A stretch of 64,000 bases of DNA from Welwitschia mirabilis (GCA_051453625.1 JBOZIK010000001.1:185051551-185115550), one strand, 5' to 3'. Positions 13,213 through 26,890 are shown, counted from the first letter of the stretch. Notes: generated from the letters alone by a model not told the origin. Translations and numbers: made by a program.

Positions 13213-13686
13213 AATTATAAAGTGGATACAAATCATATTTTATTCCTTATTGTAATCTTAACATTGACTCCATAAATGTTGTAAAAGTGACAAATTTATT
13301 CTTATCTTCAATTTTACTACCTAAAAATTATTTTCAAAATTTAAAAAATGAAATGAGCTTAGGATTTCTAGAAAGTTATTTGGCATTCAATTTAAGCTCT
13401 CTCTTAAATTAGGTTTGTGTATGAGTCATGTTATAAGTTATCATAGTTTATGAAGTGATTCTTGAAAGAGAAGTAATTTCTAGAGAAACAGTTGAACTAA
13501 ATCTTGATTCTTGTAATTTTTTTATTTTTACTTACTTTATTAGTCAAGGTTTTATACTATTCTTTCCATAATTTTTCTCTATGTTGGAGTTTTTCATATT
13601 AAATCTTGTATCACTCTACTACTACTACTAGTATTATTATTTGCTCTCATTTTGATACTTCTTAATAAATACTAGCATTTCTCACA
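13213..13686 (+). repeat. 5' LTR of copia F
   Basis: It ends ...CTCACA just before the primer site. The start is placed by alignment with the right LTR (ATAAAGTGGATA against TTAAAGTAAATA) and is uncertain by several bases. It contains a short (CTA)n microsatellite at 13617-13636. Confidence 0.65.
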
Positions 13687-13688
13687 AG

Positions 13689-13701
13689 TGGTATCAAAGC
13701 C
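13689..13701 (+). other. Primer-binding site of copia F (tRNA-iMet)
   Basis: The sequence TGGTATCAAAGCC lies two bases after the LTR end. It differs from the common plant copia site TGGTATCAGAGCC by one G-to-A change. Confidence 0.88.
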
Positions 13702-13731
13702 ATATTATTTGTTATTAGAGTTTGTTTTAAA

Positions 13732-14530
13732 ATGGAAAACTCACATAATATGGAATTTGAGGTTGTAAAATTTGATGGAACATGTTTTAAGTTATGGAAA
13801 TACAAGACTAAATATTTATGAGTTGCAAAGAATTAGTGGTAGGAAATATAGAGAAGCATTGCAAATAAGATAGAGGAAAATTGAAAGAAGCTAGATTGGA
13901 ATGCATAAAGCACAATTTGGTTGAATCTAAATTATATTATTCTCCTAAACATTTTGAATCTAACCTCCATGAGATACCTCTAACATAAGTTAGAAACTTT
14001 ATACGATCAAAAACTCTAATAAATAAGCTACTTCTCTAATGATAACTTTATGTTTTATGAATGAATGAAGGTACTTTTCTTTTTAATCACTTAAATTTAT
14101 TTAATACTTTAATTTCAAAATTAGCCACAAGTAATAATGAGCTCAATGAAGAGAAGAAATGTAGGATTTCACTGTATTTGATGCTTGAATCATGGAAAAA
14201 TATAATTACTATTTTAAAACAAACTTGTGATAAGTTAGAATACTAGAAATTAGTGGAGGCCCTAATTATATAAGAATCTTTGAAGGAAGTCATAGAAGAA
14301 ATAAAAAATTGAGGCCTTAATTACAAAACCAAAGGAAGAAAAATCAAGTACAAATATTCATGTTTAATAAAAATAAAAACCACCACACAAGAAGGGGAAT
14401 AGAAAAATTGACTATTCTAATTATTGTAAGAATATGAGAAACCTACAAAAACATTTCTACCACTTTAAGGAATTTTGAGAGAAGAAAAAGAATAAGAGAA
14501 CTGATCAGTTAAAATGTGATTAAAAAAACA
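13732..14530 (+). pseudogene. Copia F gag remnant
   Basis: It starts with ATG at 13732 and a FEVVKFDG..F.LWKYK segment typical of the copia gag (UBN2-type) N-terminus. The WKKLDWNA segment near 13890 and the open frame at 14061-14246, with FN.LISKLA, match the middle of that domain. A degraded zinc-knuckle region lies at about 14400-14480. Many stops look like deaminated Gln or Trp codons. In an intact element this would form the virus-like particle. Confidence 0.7.
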
Positions 14531-14599
14531 ATGAGATTGAAAAGATGGAGATGTATGTAGGCACTATTAATACCTTCTTCAAATCTAAGTTATTCATAG

Positions 14600-15860
14600 T
14601 GGAATTTGTTGTTAATGCTACCACTTGGATAGTAGCCTACAGTGCATTTCTTCATATGGCATTTGATAAACATATTTCTTAAAGTATAAGGAGAACATCC
14701 ATGGGCATGTTATAGTTGGTAATATAAATACTTATATCATCATTAGCTTTGGTACAGTAACTTATAAATTATCTAATGAACACATATTTTATATTCGAGA
14801 TGTAATGCATGTATCAGATATACATAAAAGTTCATTTTCTATTAGAATCCTTACTATGAATAAGAAATTTTCTTCCTTTAATGATGTTGGATGTAGAGTT
14901 AAAAGGGGAATGGTGTCATTACTAAATACAAGCTCATAGATGCCTTGTATTTTATAGATGTAGAAGTCATACAAGAACAAGGTTAAACCTATTTCATTAC
15001 CAAGGGAAGTGGGGTAAATATTTAGTGTTAATAACTTTGGCATATTAAAGAAAAAGTGCTAAAGTTCCTACAAAACTTAAGTAAACTTCTGATTTTAAAT
15101 TTCTTTGTTGAATTTCATTAACATTACATTTATGAAGAGCAAAGATGGAATTGTTTTTCAAGTAGTAGTAATAAAGTATCAAATAAATTTGAATTAATTC
15201 ATAGTTATGTGTTTGATCCAAATTAGTTGTTTAATCATTTGATCCTTTAGTTTGTTTCATTTATTAATGATCAAAATTCTTGTAAAAAATCAAATAGATT
15301 GTATAAGAAAACTTCTATGAACTGATAATGGAGGAGAATTTTTCCATAATTATTTCATCAAACTACAATTCATAAAATGCGTCAATAGAGTAGGGGTATT
15401 GAAAGAATGAATCAAACCTTGATGAAAAACGCCAAAAGTATGATTAATACCTCTATATTAACTAAATATTTCATGCAAAACTAGTGATNNNNNNNNNNTT
15501 ATTCAATTAATTAATCTCCGACATCTATTCTAGATGGAAAATTTCTAGATAAAGTCTAGCATAATAAAATGGTATGTTATGATTACCTTTATATATTTGA
15601 GTGTGATGCTTATATTTCTGTTCTACATGATCAACACTTAAAATTAGATTTAAAATTAGAAAATATTATCTTCTTGGTAATGGCCATGATGGCAAAGGAT
15701 ATAAATCATGGAATCCTAAGCTATGACATGTTATATATATCAAGAATGAAATCTTTAAAGAGAATAATGCATTGTCTAAAAAGGAAATACATGATGTGGA
15801 AATGCAAGTTTAAGTTTACCCTAGAAGATTCTCTAATGATTAGAAGATCTAAAAGAGTTT
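14600..15860 (+). pseudogene. Copia F protease and integrase remnant
   Basis: The protease site expected as W.LDSGAS.HM reads TWIVAYSA..HM at about 14623-14660, so the catalytic Asp is gone. A pre-integrase HIFYIRDVMHVSD segment follows near 14785. Eroded integrase sequence follows, including FHNYF near 15340, and is interrupted by a 10-N gap at 15489-15498. The 100-codon open stretch at 15569-15871 probably covers the linker between integrase and reverse transcriptase. A minus-strand frame at 15043-14789 is a shadow. Confidence 0.6.
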
Positions 15861-17400
15861 TAAAGCCCTAAAAATGTTATGTATCCATATTAATTACTAA
15901 ATTAATATTTTTTACAAAAGAGGAACTTAAATGAAATTTCCAAGAAGTCATAAAATTTAATGAGGTTTAGAAATGAAAAGAAACTATGAATTAAGAAATG
16001 TAGTCACTCTTAATTAACTATATGTAAAAAATAGTACATTTACTAAAATATAGAAAGTTAGTCAAAAATAAATGGGCATATTTTAAGAAGCAAAGTGCAA
16101 AAGAAAAAATTAAATGCTATGAATCATTATTGGTGGTTCAAGGCTTCTCTCAAAAAGTAAATATTAGTTACAATGAATTATTTTATCAAATTGTTAAATT
16201 AATAACTATTTGATTTGTTTTATTATTAGTATTTACTTGTTAGAAGAAATGGGTCTTAAAGCTTCTTTCTTAAATAATAACCTAATAGAGGAGATCTTTA
16301 TGCAATAACCAAAAATATATGAAATTATATAAGGAATGTTTTATAGGTTAAATAAGTCATTGTATGAACTAAAATATTCTCCAAGGATGTATAACAAGAA
16401 GTTTCAATCTTGTGTTATGGATCTAGGTTTTGAATGGTGTGAAAAGAACAATTGTATCTATATGAAATACAATACTCTTATAATTTTATGTTTATATTTT
16501 GATGATATGATTTTAGAAGAAAATAATAAAATAGTTATTAATGAAATAAATATTAACTTATTAGATTATTTTGAGATGGAAAACCTTAGATCAGCAAGAC
16601 CTATTTTTGGTATGAATATACATAGGAGAAAAAAAAAGAATAAGAAGTTTTAGGTAAACTAGTATAAATATACTGAAATGATATTATAGAAGTTTAATAT
16701 GAAAGGTTACAAAGATATTAATACTTTAATGGAATTAGGAGTAAATCTATCTAAGACTCAAATTCTAAAAGTAGAATTCAAAAATCAACAGATGTCTTGA
16801 CTGCCATATGTTAAGGTAGTTGATAATCTTATGTATGCAATCATTTGTATAAGTTTGATATTGCAAGAGTAGTGGTAGTTATTAGCAGGTATATAAAAAA
16901 TCATAGATAAGCTTACTTATTAATTGTAAAGGAAATTTTGTAATACTTACATTGTACTACTAAATGTAATTTACTATAGTGAGATAGCACAACCATAGCT
17001 TCATGAGTATGTTGATGCAGATTAAGCAAGTTGTCTTAATGATAAAAAGTATGTAGCTAGCTATGTATTTATAAATGATGGAGATGCACTTAGTTAGAGG
17101 AGTAAGAAGGAAAAAAATAGTATCACTAGCAAAAACTAAATATAAATAAAGTAGAACAAGTATTTTAAGTAAGGAAGTAGTATGGCTTTAGAGATTAGTA
17201 GTTGAAGTTGAATTTCCTACATAAAAATTACATTTTACTATGATAATAAAAGTGTAATAATTCTTGTTTAAAATATTGAGTTTCATACTAGTTAAAACAT
17301 ATTGATCTATCTTATTAGTATAACAATGAAGTTATTGAAGAAGACGAGATTTATTTAAAAAAGCTTTGAATAAAAAAAAATGTGATAAATGCATTGATAA
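15861..17400 (+). pseudogene. Copia F reverse transcriptase and RNase H remnant
   Basis: The open frame at 16336-16653 (105 codons) holds the best-preserved part: LNKSLYELK.SPR (consensus LKKSLYGLKQAPR), then YFDDM at 16495-16509 as the YVDDM catalytic box with both Asp kept, then LLDYFEMENL and a GMNI segment. RNase H is visible at about 17008-17180 as EYVDAD, then a YVF...G..LS run. Before 16336 and after 16653 stops are frequent. The intact enzyme copies element RNA into DNA. Confidence 0.82.
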
Positions 17401-17858
17401 GAGTAGTAAACATAGAGAAGTTTCTATGGTGAAGAAATTCTATGGGACTTTAATAAGTCCTAGGTAATGATATATAAAGACATTAACTTAATTAAGAAGA
17501 CTAAGGTCACCCTAAGTTATGAAGACTCAAGTAAGACTTAGTGTATACTAAAAAAAGTGAGACATTCAACTAAGAAAGTAAAACCTTATCTAGTGCAAGT
17601 TAAAAACTTAGTATGAAGCTAAGGAAAAAGTAAAACTAAGCAAATCTTAAAACTAGTAAAGAAAGTAATACAAAAATCTTATGTGGTTTCATTTTATTAA
17701 ATCAAATGTACTATTTATTATAATAGTTAGAGTGTTGTATACTTGGCCAGCATAACATCTTCATGTAATGCATTAAAATTTTGAAAGCATGATCTAGATG
17801 CTTTATAAGAATATTACATATCTTAGACGTATATCTAGAGATGGATAATTTGTCTTTG

Positions 17859-17868
17859 AGTGGGAGAT
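17859..17868 (+). other. Polypurine tract of copia F
   Basis: AGTGGGAGAT lies immediately before the right LTR. It matches the usual plant copia GGGAGATT tract that primes plus-strand synthesis. Confidence 0.75.
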
Positions 17869-18326
17869 TATTTTAAAGTAAATAAATATGCTTTTTTCAC
17901 TTCTTTTCATGTTATACTTTAACATGAATCCAATATATGTTGTAAAATATGAGTGATTTATAGTCTTACATTAGGATTGCTATTAATTTAGGGTTATTAT
18001 TAGACTTAAAAATAAAAAATAAATGGGTGTAGAATTCCTAAAAAGTTTATTAGTAGTTTTCAGAGAGGTTTGTATATGACTTATATTATAAGTTTTCATA
18101 GCTTAAGAAGTGATTCTTAAAAGAGGAGCAGTTCCTGAATAAACCCTATAATTAAAGCTTGATATTCATAATTTTTTCCTTACTTGATAACTAAGATCTT
18201 TGCATTATTTTTCATATGGTATTTTCCCATGTTGGTGTTTACAATGTTAAATCCTATGTCTTTATGATTTTATTATTTTTTTACTTACATTATAATATTT
18301 ATTAATAATTAATAATAATTCTTTCG
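17869..18326 (+). repeat. 3' LTR of copia F
   Basis: It aligns with 13213-13686, for example 'gaggtttgtatatgact' near 18066 against 'taggtttgtgtatgagt' near 13410. The first bases read TATTTT, consistent with TG decayed to TA. The right end near CTTTCG is approximate. Confidence 0.65.
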
Positions 18327-21300
18327 TGTTCAAAATCACAAAATTTTGAGGATATCCATCTAAATGATTTAATGATAATCATTATTGTGGAAACAATAGA
18401 ATCCATGATCAGTTCAATAATAACTATATGGCCTAAAAATAAGATATAGGTTATGATCATTAAGTATCAAATATTATTTAACAACCAAGCCTCCTTAGCA
18501 TACTTAACTAGAACACCTAAGTCTTGATAAGTTCTTTAAGTTCGCTAATAGCCTTTGTCTTTACTAAAAGTAACCTATATTATTTACAAAATGTAGATGA
18601 TTTCATATAGAAACTATCCATATAAAAATTAGTCTTTCTTCATTGCTCATATGTCCATCACCTAAGTAAGTTTACTCTAGCCTATTAAGTTTCCTCAAAG
18701 AAATAACCATATGTTGCTATGAATCCATAATAACCATTCATATCTTGATTTCCTTCCTATTAATTTACATATATAAATATATAAACAATAATCCTCTCAT
18801 CCTATTCATCCTCATGATTCTATAATTTATATTATATAACTTATCATCTCCATTACTTCTAAATTCTAGAAAAATATTACTTTTATACTAATCATGACAT
18901 TTTAAACCTAGATTAAAAGTATTTCACCACTTGCATTTCCTTAAAACTACATACAAAAGCAGAAAAAATATTCTTTTTTCTTATTCCATAATCAACTAAA
19001 GAATATTCAAATTGAAGTGGCTATAATTAGCTTTGAAGATTATCAACTTTTTCTAATTGAGCTAGCCTTTAACATCTTTAAATACTATACATCTTCCATT
19101 TGTTATTTCAAATACTAATCCTTTTAAACCAACCCCTATGAAATCTATTTTTGATCATGTTCCTGAATATGTTTACAACTATTTGAATCTCTTATTAAAC
19201 TTTAATCCATTATCTAATTATTTAGTCTGTCACAATGTCCAATAAAACATATTAAATAATATGACTATATATGATAGCTGGGTTGATTCATAATAAATCA
19301 TTTCATCTTAATTTCATTATTTAAGTTTTCTTATATTATGTATATTTTAATAATGTTAGTAAAAAATTTGACCCATAAGTCTTTTAAACTAATACATCCA
19401 TCCTATGTGTCAAAATTAAAATCAAAATTTCCTAGATTAAGCAAGTTGTAATAGATAGTAGCACTAGAACTAATGTGAATTCTCTTATATATGTAAAAAA
19501 TTTAAATTGTAAATTAACACGATATACTTCTTTACTCATCAAATTATCACCTTCAATAGTAATATTAATTAGGTAGCAGCTAATCCTAATATTAAAAAAC
19601 TTTAAGATACTTTAAAATTAGTTATTATAGATTACCACATTACTTTTAAACTTCATCCTCAGTTGTCTTGATTTATGTATTAGAGACCCTAGATTTTATC
19701 TTTTAGAATAAAATAAAATTTTTTAAAGATAAAAACGTTATTAAAGTTAACCTTGTTTACACCCCCTAATATAATATCAACAATCTTATTAAGTTTATTA
19801 TAAATATCCCTTACACAGACCATCAAATCATTATATTAATCTTTCTCTTTATTGTAATAAAGTAGTTATGGTAATTAGTTAATCTAATCATACCTTTACA
19901 CATCAATGCCTCATTATCATTTAGAGATACCTCTTTTGTAAGGTACCTACTTTTATGATATAAATGGAAGAATCACTATAAGATTAAAATATATAAAAAC
20001 AAAAATATATAGCCCATAATAAGAATAAGTTCCATTAATAGAAGCTTTATAGGTTGTATAACTAGTAATAGTTTTGTAATATCTCCAAATGCAATAAAAC
20101 CATTTACATGTTTTATGATTAATGTACATCCAAATTGAATAGTTTATTCATTAAAAATTATTAAATTTTTATTATTAATTCTTAAAATACATTCATCTTT
20201 TCATAATCACAAGTTCCATGAGTAAACTTGTTTTCCCAACTCATAATTACTCAAAACCCACTATAAAAAATGAATGTTTAAAATACGACATAATAAAATG
20301 TTTAAATATTCCATAAAGATAATTAGATTTATTAATTAAATAATATACTTTAAAAACCACAACATTAGATCCAACATATTAATAAATATCATCTAAGGAA
20401 AAATAGAATAGTAACCATACTTAAGTAAAGTCAAATAATAAATGACAAAATGATGAAAGATAAATCAAGAAGGAAATTATAATAGTAAGTCACACAAGGG
20501 ATACATGATGATGAAGAGATCTAATTCCCAATGAATATAACAATTAAAACAAGATCAAACTCTACAAGGAAAACATGGTGTTTGAAAAAACATCTAAGAT
20601 ATGAATTTCTCATCAATGATGAATAAGTAACATAGAGAAATAAGGAATGGAAAAATATGATACTAGAATCTAGAAAAATATAGTATCAAAGATTCAAAGA
20701 TATTAAATCTAGTGGAATAACTAAACTAAAACCTATAGTAATTCTAGAGATAAAAAGTAAAATACCTTGCCATCACATTTGAATAATTAGCATGCATGAA
20801 ATTATTCCTAAGAAAATCAGAACCCAAAACTCTTGCAAATAATTAAGAAGTTGCCAAAAGAATAAATAGAACTTAATATAAGTATTAAATAGTGGAAGAA
20901 ACTTAATAATAATATTAAAGATCTAGTAGTATCCATAACAAACTTTTTAGGAAATTGAGAAGATACATAGCAATTCATGAAAAAGATTCAATAACAAGGC
21001 ACTAAATACTTCTTATGGTTTCTACTCATGAAACTATGAAATAAGGTGGTTATGAGTGGAGCTTAAGAATATAAGAAGAATTATTATTCTACTCAAGGTA
21101 TATGTTTCCATATGAAATTCCACTTTATAACTCAAAATCCACTAAGGAAGTAATTCAACATAAAATTGAAAAATTTAGAAGATTTAAATATCAAAATAAG
21201 AAATATTGTACAACCATTTTATGCATGTCATTAATTCTCCAAAACCTCTATAAAACTTAACCATACATTAAGAACAATATCTTATCTATAGTTTTTAAAA

Positions 21301-22199
21301 TCTTCAAGAAGTAGTCCTAGTAGTTACAAAGAGTGTTATCCTCCCTTGTCTATAGAGAATTCTTGTAAATAGATTTTTATAATTTTTTGTGTTTTATTCA
21401 AAATGTTTTTTATTTGTTTTAGATTTTTTTCTTATGGATTTTTTACTATATCACCTTTACATGTATTCATATAAGAAGGATAAATTAATAATAATTATAG
21501 TTAAAACATAACCACTAAATGAATTATCCATATAGTAATTCATTTTCCAAATATGACTAGTTCTTCCATTTAGCTTTACAAATGTAAGCATTACAATAGT
21601 GCTACAAGTAAACTAAAATCTATAATTTAAAAAAAATCCTTCATAAATTTCTGTTAACTTAGTATGGAAGTTGTAGAAGACCAAAACAAGAGATATACTA
21701 CATTCACTATATTCTATCTGCATATCAAGATGGAACTATCTTAATATGAGTTATGGTAGCTATTTTAGATTTAATATAAAAAATGAAGTTTTTCATGTTT
21801 TTTAATAACCATAACGAAGCATTTGTGAAATTCAAAGAGGATAAAAATGGTAATTCTATATATAAAAAGATGTTAGGTAAATGTTCATTCAAAAATGTAA
21901 CTAAAATGGAATCAAACTAAAGGTAACTAGAATGTTCAACTTTAGAATCTATCTAAAATTTTCCATATAATCATGGAGTTCATAATTAATAAAGTTATCA
22001 TATAAAATAAGATTGGAAAAATTATAGTTCTGCTATTATATGTTGACTAACATAAAAGGATTTTAATATCAAATATTGTTTCATAAAACCTAGGTATAAA
22101 ATTATAAAATTTAATAAGAACAAAATTAGGTGAATTTAGTTATCTTTCATATAATATACTTTTCATATAATGATATGAAAAATAATTTAAACATCAAAG
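18327..22199. other. Unassigned AT-rich interval
   Basis: No gene is seen. Apart from a possible protease remnant at 19442-19740, I found no motif or long open frame on either strand. It is presumably eroded transposon sequence. Confidence 0.35.
19442..19740 (+). pseudogene. Possible gypsy-type aspartic protease fragment
   Basis: One plus-strand frame reads VIDSSTRTNVNSLIYVKNL at about 19449-19505, resembling the [LV]IDSG...N..... start of retroelement proteases. It is followed by a stretch that could correspond to the protease tail. There are several stops, no neighbouring domain confirms it, and chance resemblance is possible. Confidence 0.25.
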
Positions 22200-23340
22200 G
22201 ATATCTATTAAACCTATAATATTACATATTTGGACATATAAACTTTAGTGAGTAGTGTATATTAAGAATATAAATATCATGTTTATCATTGAAATATCAT
22301 TATTCAAGTTTAATCCTTATAATTTTTAAAACATTATTAAAAAGGACTAATACTTGGAACTTTCTTTTATAGCCATCTCAAGCCATTTAAACATTTTACT
22401 ATCTTAAGTCCCTAATAAAACTGGTATTATCATTCAAAGCTATCACACGTTTGACATCCAATGAAGAACATGTTTCGAAAAAATGTATTACAAATCAGAT
22501 AAGACACTTCTTAAGTAAACCTATAGTAGGAGGCAAGAGTTAACGTAATAGCCAAAGAGATGAAATAGATCTTAATCAGAGTAAGTGTTAATGTGATTAA
22601 TTACAATTTCTAAGAAAATTTATTAACAAAAAAATATTATTTATTTTAATGTCCTATTTATTGGCTAAAATAATTAGCAACCCAATACTTAGTTATATAA
22701 GCAAAGCCTATATCTATAATTAAGGCATGTCATGTCATGTTTTATGGTATATATTCCATTATACATATGAATTTCATTTTATCATTTCTACATTTCCCAT
22801 CATTATGATAAGGGATTATCTCATCATGAACTTATAAGCCTCCTTTTTCTCTTCTTAGGCATAAGGAAATGATTGTTTCATAAGGTATTAATCTTATTAA
22901 TCTTAAGAGTTTATTTTGATAATTAATTCCTCTTTGTTGTAGAGTTTTGTCATTAGTAAATCCACTTTTATCTATATATATATTCCTATGTCTTATTTAT
23001 TCATTAATATAATTATGATTACTAATTATACAATAATTTATTTTAAATATTTTTTTGTATCTGTTGTTTATAGTTGTTTTCTTTAATATATCATTAGGAT
23101 TTAAATAATAGATATATTAGTATTTATGGCATATTTTATGCTATTCTACTATTTTTTATGTGTCATTATAAGATGAATCATCTCCAAAATAATTGCATTT
23201 ATCATGTTCAAACTTGTAGTGAATAATTTATTACTTTATAAAATCATTTTGTACTTTATATAATATCTTAATATTATCTTAGGATCTCTTAAGAGAAGAA
23301 GTTTCTAATATTATTACTCTTTTTCCAAATATTTTTAATT
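22200..23340 (-). repeat. Dispersed repeat R1, minus-oriented copy
   Basis: The reverse complement aligns over about 1.1 kb with 38700-39850. One block of 32 bases around 22294-22326 differs at a single site from 39721-39752. Further blocks match in the same order throughout, for example 'cttaagattaataag' and 'aatcataattatatta'. There is no coding potential. The length and the insertion of the other copy inside a copia element suggest a solo LTR, but the TG...CA ends were not found. Confidence 0.65.
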
Positions 23341-25046
23341 AAATTAATACTATTAATATTCTTAAATTTTAAAACTTTAAAAGTATTACCTATGCCTCGA
23401 CTACTAGGGCATTAATTCAAAGACTATGACATATAATAATTATGAAGGAACAACAGGCTTTTGGTATTGTTGCTTGGAAAAAAATTAGTGTTATTTATTT
23501 CATAAAAACTTATTATTTTAAAATTATTTATTTATTTGATTTTTTAAAGTCTTACATTATTAAAATTAATAAAAGCATTTCTATTTTACAAGAACTAGAT
23601 AGGAGCATTTAGAGGATAGTAGTTTGGATATATGGAGCATTTACTTAAAATTAGCTCTTGTGAAACCTCACTTCTATTAATGTGTGTTCTATCATATGCT
23701 TGGTATTATTAATTATAGAGAGGCCATGGTTTTAATTATCTACCAACGTTTGTCCATCTATTAATATTATGTGATTTTTATTGATAGCTTAATTTATGTT
23801 ATTGATAAAAAATTTTAAATTCCAAATTTTTTTAAATTATTTTTAAAATGTTAAATTTCATAAATTTGTGTTTTGTTTATTCTTACTTTTACATTGTTTG
23901 TAATTCCTATTATAACTAGTATTATCATCCATTTTCCAACAAGTTCTCTATTTGAACTATAAAAGTATATCTTTCATACTTTTTCATCATTTTCTGATAG
24001 AAGCTTGTTTTGAAGTTTTTTCCCCTTTTTTTAGGCGATCTTAACCTTGTATACATCATTAGGTTAAGAGCACCCTTATTTGACTTCATAAATAATTTGA
24101 TGAATGGTAGTCAAACCTTGAATCATATATAAATGACTTTGATGATAAGAACTATCAACCCATTTTTTTGACAGGTGAAAATTCAACCTAGAACTACTTA
24201 GAAATCTCTTTAACAAATTCAATAATGTTGAAACTGATAGAGCGAATGTCCATACAAGTTCACTTAAAAAAACATTAAAAGATTTATGGAAATGTAGGTG
24301 TTTAGTTATATCTTCATGTATAGTATTTTCTTTTCAAATAAACTATATTAGTATGAAACTAGCCATCATCTGTTATTGCTTAAATTTCATAGCGTTAATT
24401 ATAAAGATACATATAAAGATCTACATAAATTTTAAAGCTCTTAAGCCAACCATAGGTGACTAAATTGATGTAATTAGGATGAACCTATTTTTTTTTCTTT
24501 TTTTTTTAAGAAAAAGTTAAAGTATTACTACATTTCTTAATATCATTTTCAATTAAGTCATCAAGAGATTTCCCTTGTGAATTCTTAAAAGATCATTTTC
24601 CAACACATTAAATCAATAAATTAAGATATAAGATATGTGAAATTCTAGCAAAAATGTAATGAACCATTATATAATGTTTAAATTTTTTTAGGATATATTG
24701 ATGAAATATCCCTAATACAATTTTGTGTAATGAAGGCTAATACAATTTTGAGTAATGGAGGCTAATGAACTTTTTCTATGAAGGATTGACATTGAAAAGT
24801 AGGCACCTAATTGAAATGATAAGTAAATGATCTTTTACACATAAAGAACTTTAGGAAACTTTAATAATTTATTAAATATGGTTGAGACTCCTAAAACCTA
24901 GGGAAGACTACCTAGATATAGAAATATATATATAAACAACTCAAGTATTTAATAAAGCCATACGGCAAGGTATATAGAAATTGAATGAAAAAAAAAGCAT
25001 AAATATAAAACTAGATACCATAAGTAAATGCTTAAAATAATTTAAA
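23341..25046. other. Unassigned AT-rich interval
   Basis: It may contain the eroded upstream part of gypsy fragment A (leader and gag N-terminus), but I recognise no motif before 25047. It holds a 25-bp tandem duplication at 24712-24761. Confidence 0.35.
24712..24761 (+). repeat. Tandem duplication, two units of 25 bp
   Basis: Unit CTAATACAATTTTGTGTAAT plus GAAGG is followed directly by a second unit that differs at two sites. It is a local replication-slippage type duplication. Confidence 0.85.
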
Positions 25047-26890
25047 ATGTCTAAACCATGTAAGAATAATGGAGATTTTATTTGTTCTATATGTATTTTA
25101 GATGGACATGAAATGAAAGAATGTTCTTTTATTTTCATTTATAAAGATCTATATCTAAGCACGTAAATAGCGTGAAATTTAAAATACCCTTTTTGGAATA
25201 TTAATAACAATAATAATCATTCCCTATGGAGATTCATGTAATCTAGAATAGAAACTTTTCATCCTTATGTTTTGTAGAAATTCCCGTGAAGTGAAGAATA
25301 TTATTCACAAAAATCTATTAAATCTTAAAGAAAAGTATTATAAGATGTTTTGGAATGATCTATTGAATTTAAAATAGGTAGCAATAATAAACAAGATAAA
25401 TTTAATAGCTATATGATACAAACTCTTCAACATCTAGAATAAGGATGAATGGGCTTTTTTAAACTACATCCTTTTATTATTTTCAATGAATTAATGAAAC
25501 AAAGATAAGATTCTATATCAACTTATTCCTAACCAAAAAGTAGAAGGAGTTAATACTATTTCACTTAAAAGTAATACACAAATAAATGAAAATTTATAAC
25601 CTTTAAAAGAAGATGCTTCTACATTCAACTTAGGACCTTTAGCTATTTATCCATCTAAAAAATATGAAGAAGATTTAAAGAACTTAAAAAATCCTATCTC
25701 TAATAAATTTAATGCTTATACAAAAGAAATGACTTTAAGAAGAATACTTGAAAATATTTAAGGAAGTGAAGCTTAATATTTCTCTATTAGATCCCATTAA
25801 ATAAGTTTCTCTATATGCCAAATTTTTTGAATATATATGCATAGTAAGAAAAAAGAAAATAGAGAAAAATGTTTTTTAACCTTCAGAAGTAAGTGTCATA
25901 GTTCATAGTTCAAAATTAACTTTTATATAAGATTAAAGATCCTAGTTTTTGAACTATTTCATGTGTTATTTCTAATAAAAAATAATAAGAGAAAAATAAC
26001 TTATTATATTTACAAGCTACTCTAAACCTAATGCCATATTCATTATGTAAGGCACATTTTTTAGAAGAACTAAAAACTAAGAAAAATTTTATAACTTGTT
26101 AACTAATCAATTAGAGTTCTCAAAGAATACTGAAAGATGTTTAAGTGCAACTTGATAAATTTTAATGTTCTATTAAATCTTAAATTATAAATGGGAGATA
26201 ACCTTAAGGAATTTTCCATTTTTTTAGATAGGTCATTTCTAGCTACCTCAAACTCTCTAATCAATTATAGGAATGGTATAGTAATAATTTAATTTGACAA
26301 AAAGAATGAAAAATTATGAGTTTTTAATGCTATCAAAAATTAAATAAATGAAATAAAACGTACTAAATAAATTACAACCAATAAAGATGAAATAACTAAG
26401 TCTGTATCCTTTAATGAAGATTATGCACTGTGCAAATTCTATAAAAAATTAGCATTTACAATACAAAAGAATTCCAAATGTGAAACATTATAATGAAGAG
26501 TTAGATTTGAACCTCTACCACTTGCATGACAAAACTAATATTCTAGTAAAAAGAGATTCTTAAATGTTGAGATCAAGCCCTTTTTAGATGATATTCAATG
26601 TGTATTCTTAGAAGATAATGATTTGTATCCTATAGCCATTTATGCAAAAGTCTCAACTTTACAAATATAAGCTCTAATTTCCTTTTTGAAGATACATAAG
26701 ACTATATAATGGATCATATCTAATTTACAAGGTATTAACCTTCATATATGTATGCATAGAATTCACTTAGAGAAAAATGCTAAGTTTAATAGTAAAATTT
26801 GCACATATAGCCAATGCAGTGATAGTTTAAGTGATGGAACAATCATATTTTATTCAATATTTCATGGGTTTAAAACCTTAGGATGCCTTA
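25047..26890 (+). pseudogene. Athila-like gypsy fragment 'A': gag zinc knuckle to protease and start of RT region
   Basis: A frame from ATG 25047 carries an intact C-x2-C-x4-H-x4-C zinc knuckle, CSICILDGHEMKEC, at 25083-25124. Downstream come a SLLDPIKQVSLYAKF segment (~25780-25830; consensus PLLDAI.Q.P.YAKFLK), a damaged protease core ending LNLMPYS (~26010-26045), an FLATSNSLINYRNG segment (~26228-26276; consensus RPFLATA.ALIN), and an ICMHRIHLEKNAKF segment (~26735-26785; consensus CMHRI.LE..AK). The order and motifs are those of the Athila lineage. The catalytic DLGAS of the protease is lost. The reverse transcriptase that should follow is not recognisable, so the copy is truncated near 26800. 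No LTR was found for it. Confidence 0.72.

Larger units (their letters stand above)
13213..18326 (+). mobile_element. Copia retrotransposon 'F', structurally complete, inactive
   Basis: About 5.1 kb. It has a left LTR, a tRNA-iMet primer site, gag, protease/integrase, reverse transcriptase/RNase H, a polypurine tract and a right LTR, all on the plus strand in canonical copia order. Every coding domain has stops, the protease active site is lost, and a 10-N gap sits in the integrase part. The two LTRs still align (for example 'gaagtgattctt' near 13452 and 18108) but differ at many sites, so the insertion is old. I could not identify a convincing target duplication because the outer ends of both LTRs have drifted. 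Confidence 0.85.

Noticed and set aside
14789-15043. 84-codon minus-strand frame
   Set aside because: It is the antisense shadow of the copia F pre-integrase region, which is identified on the plus strand.
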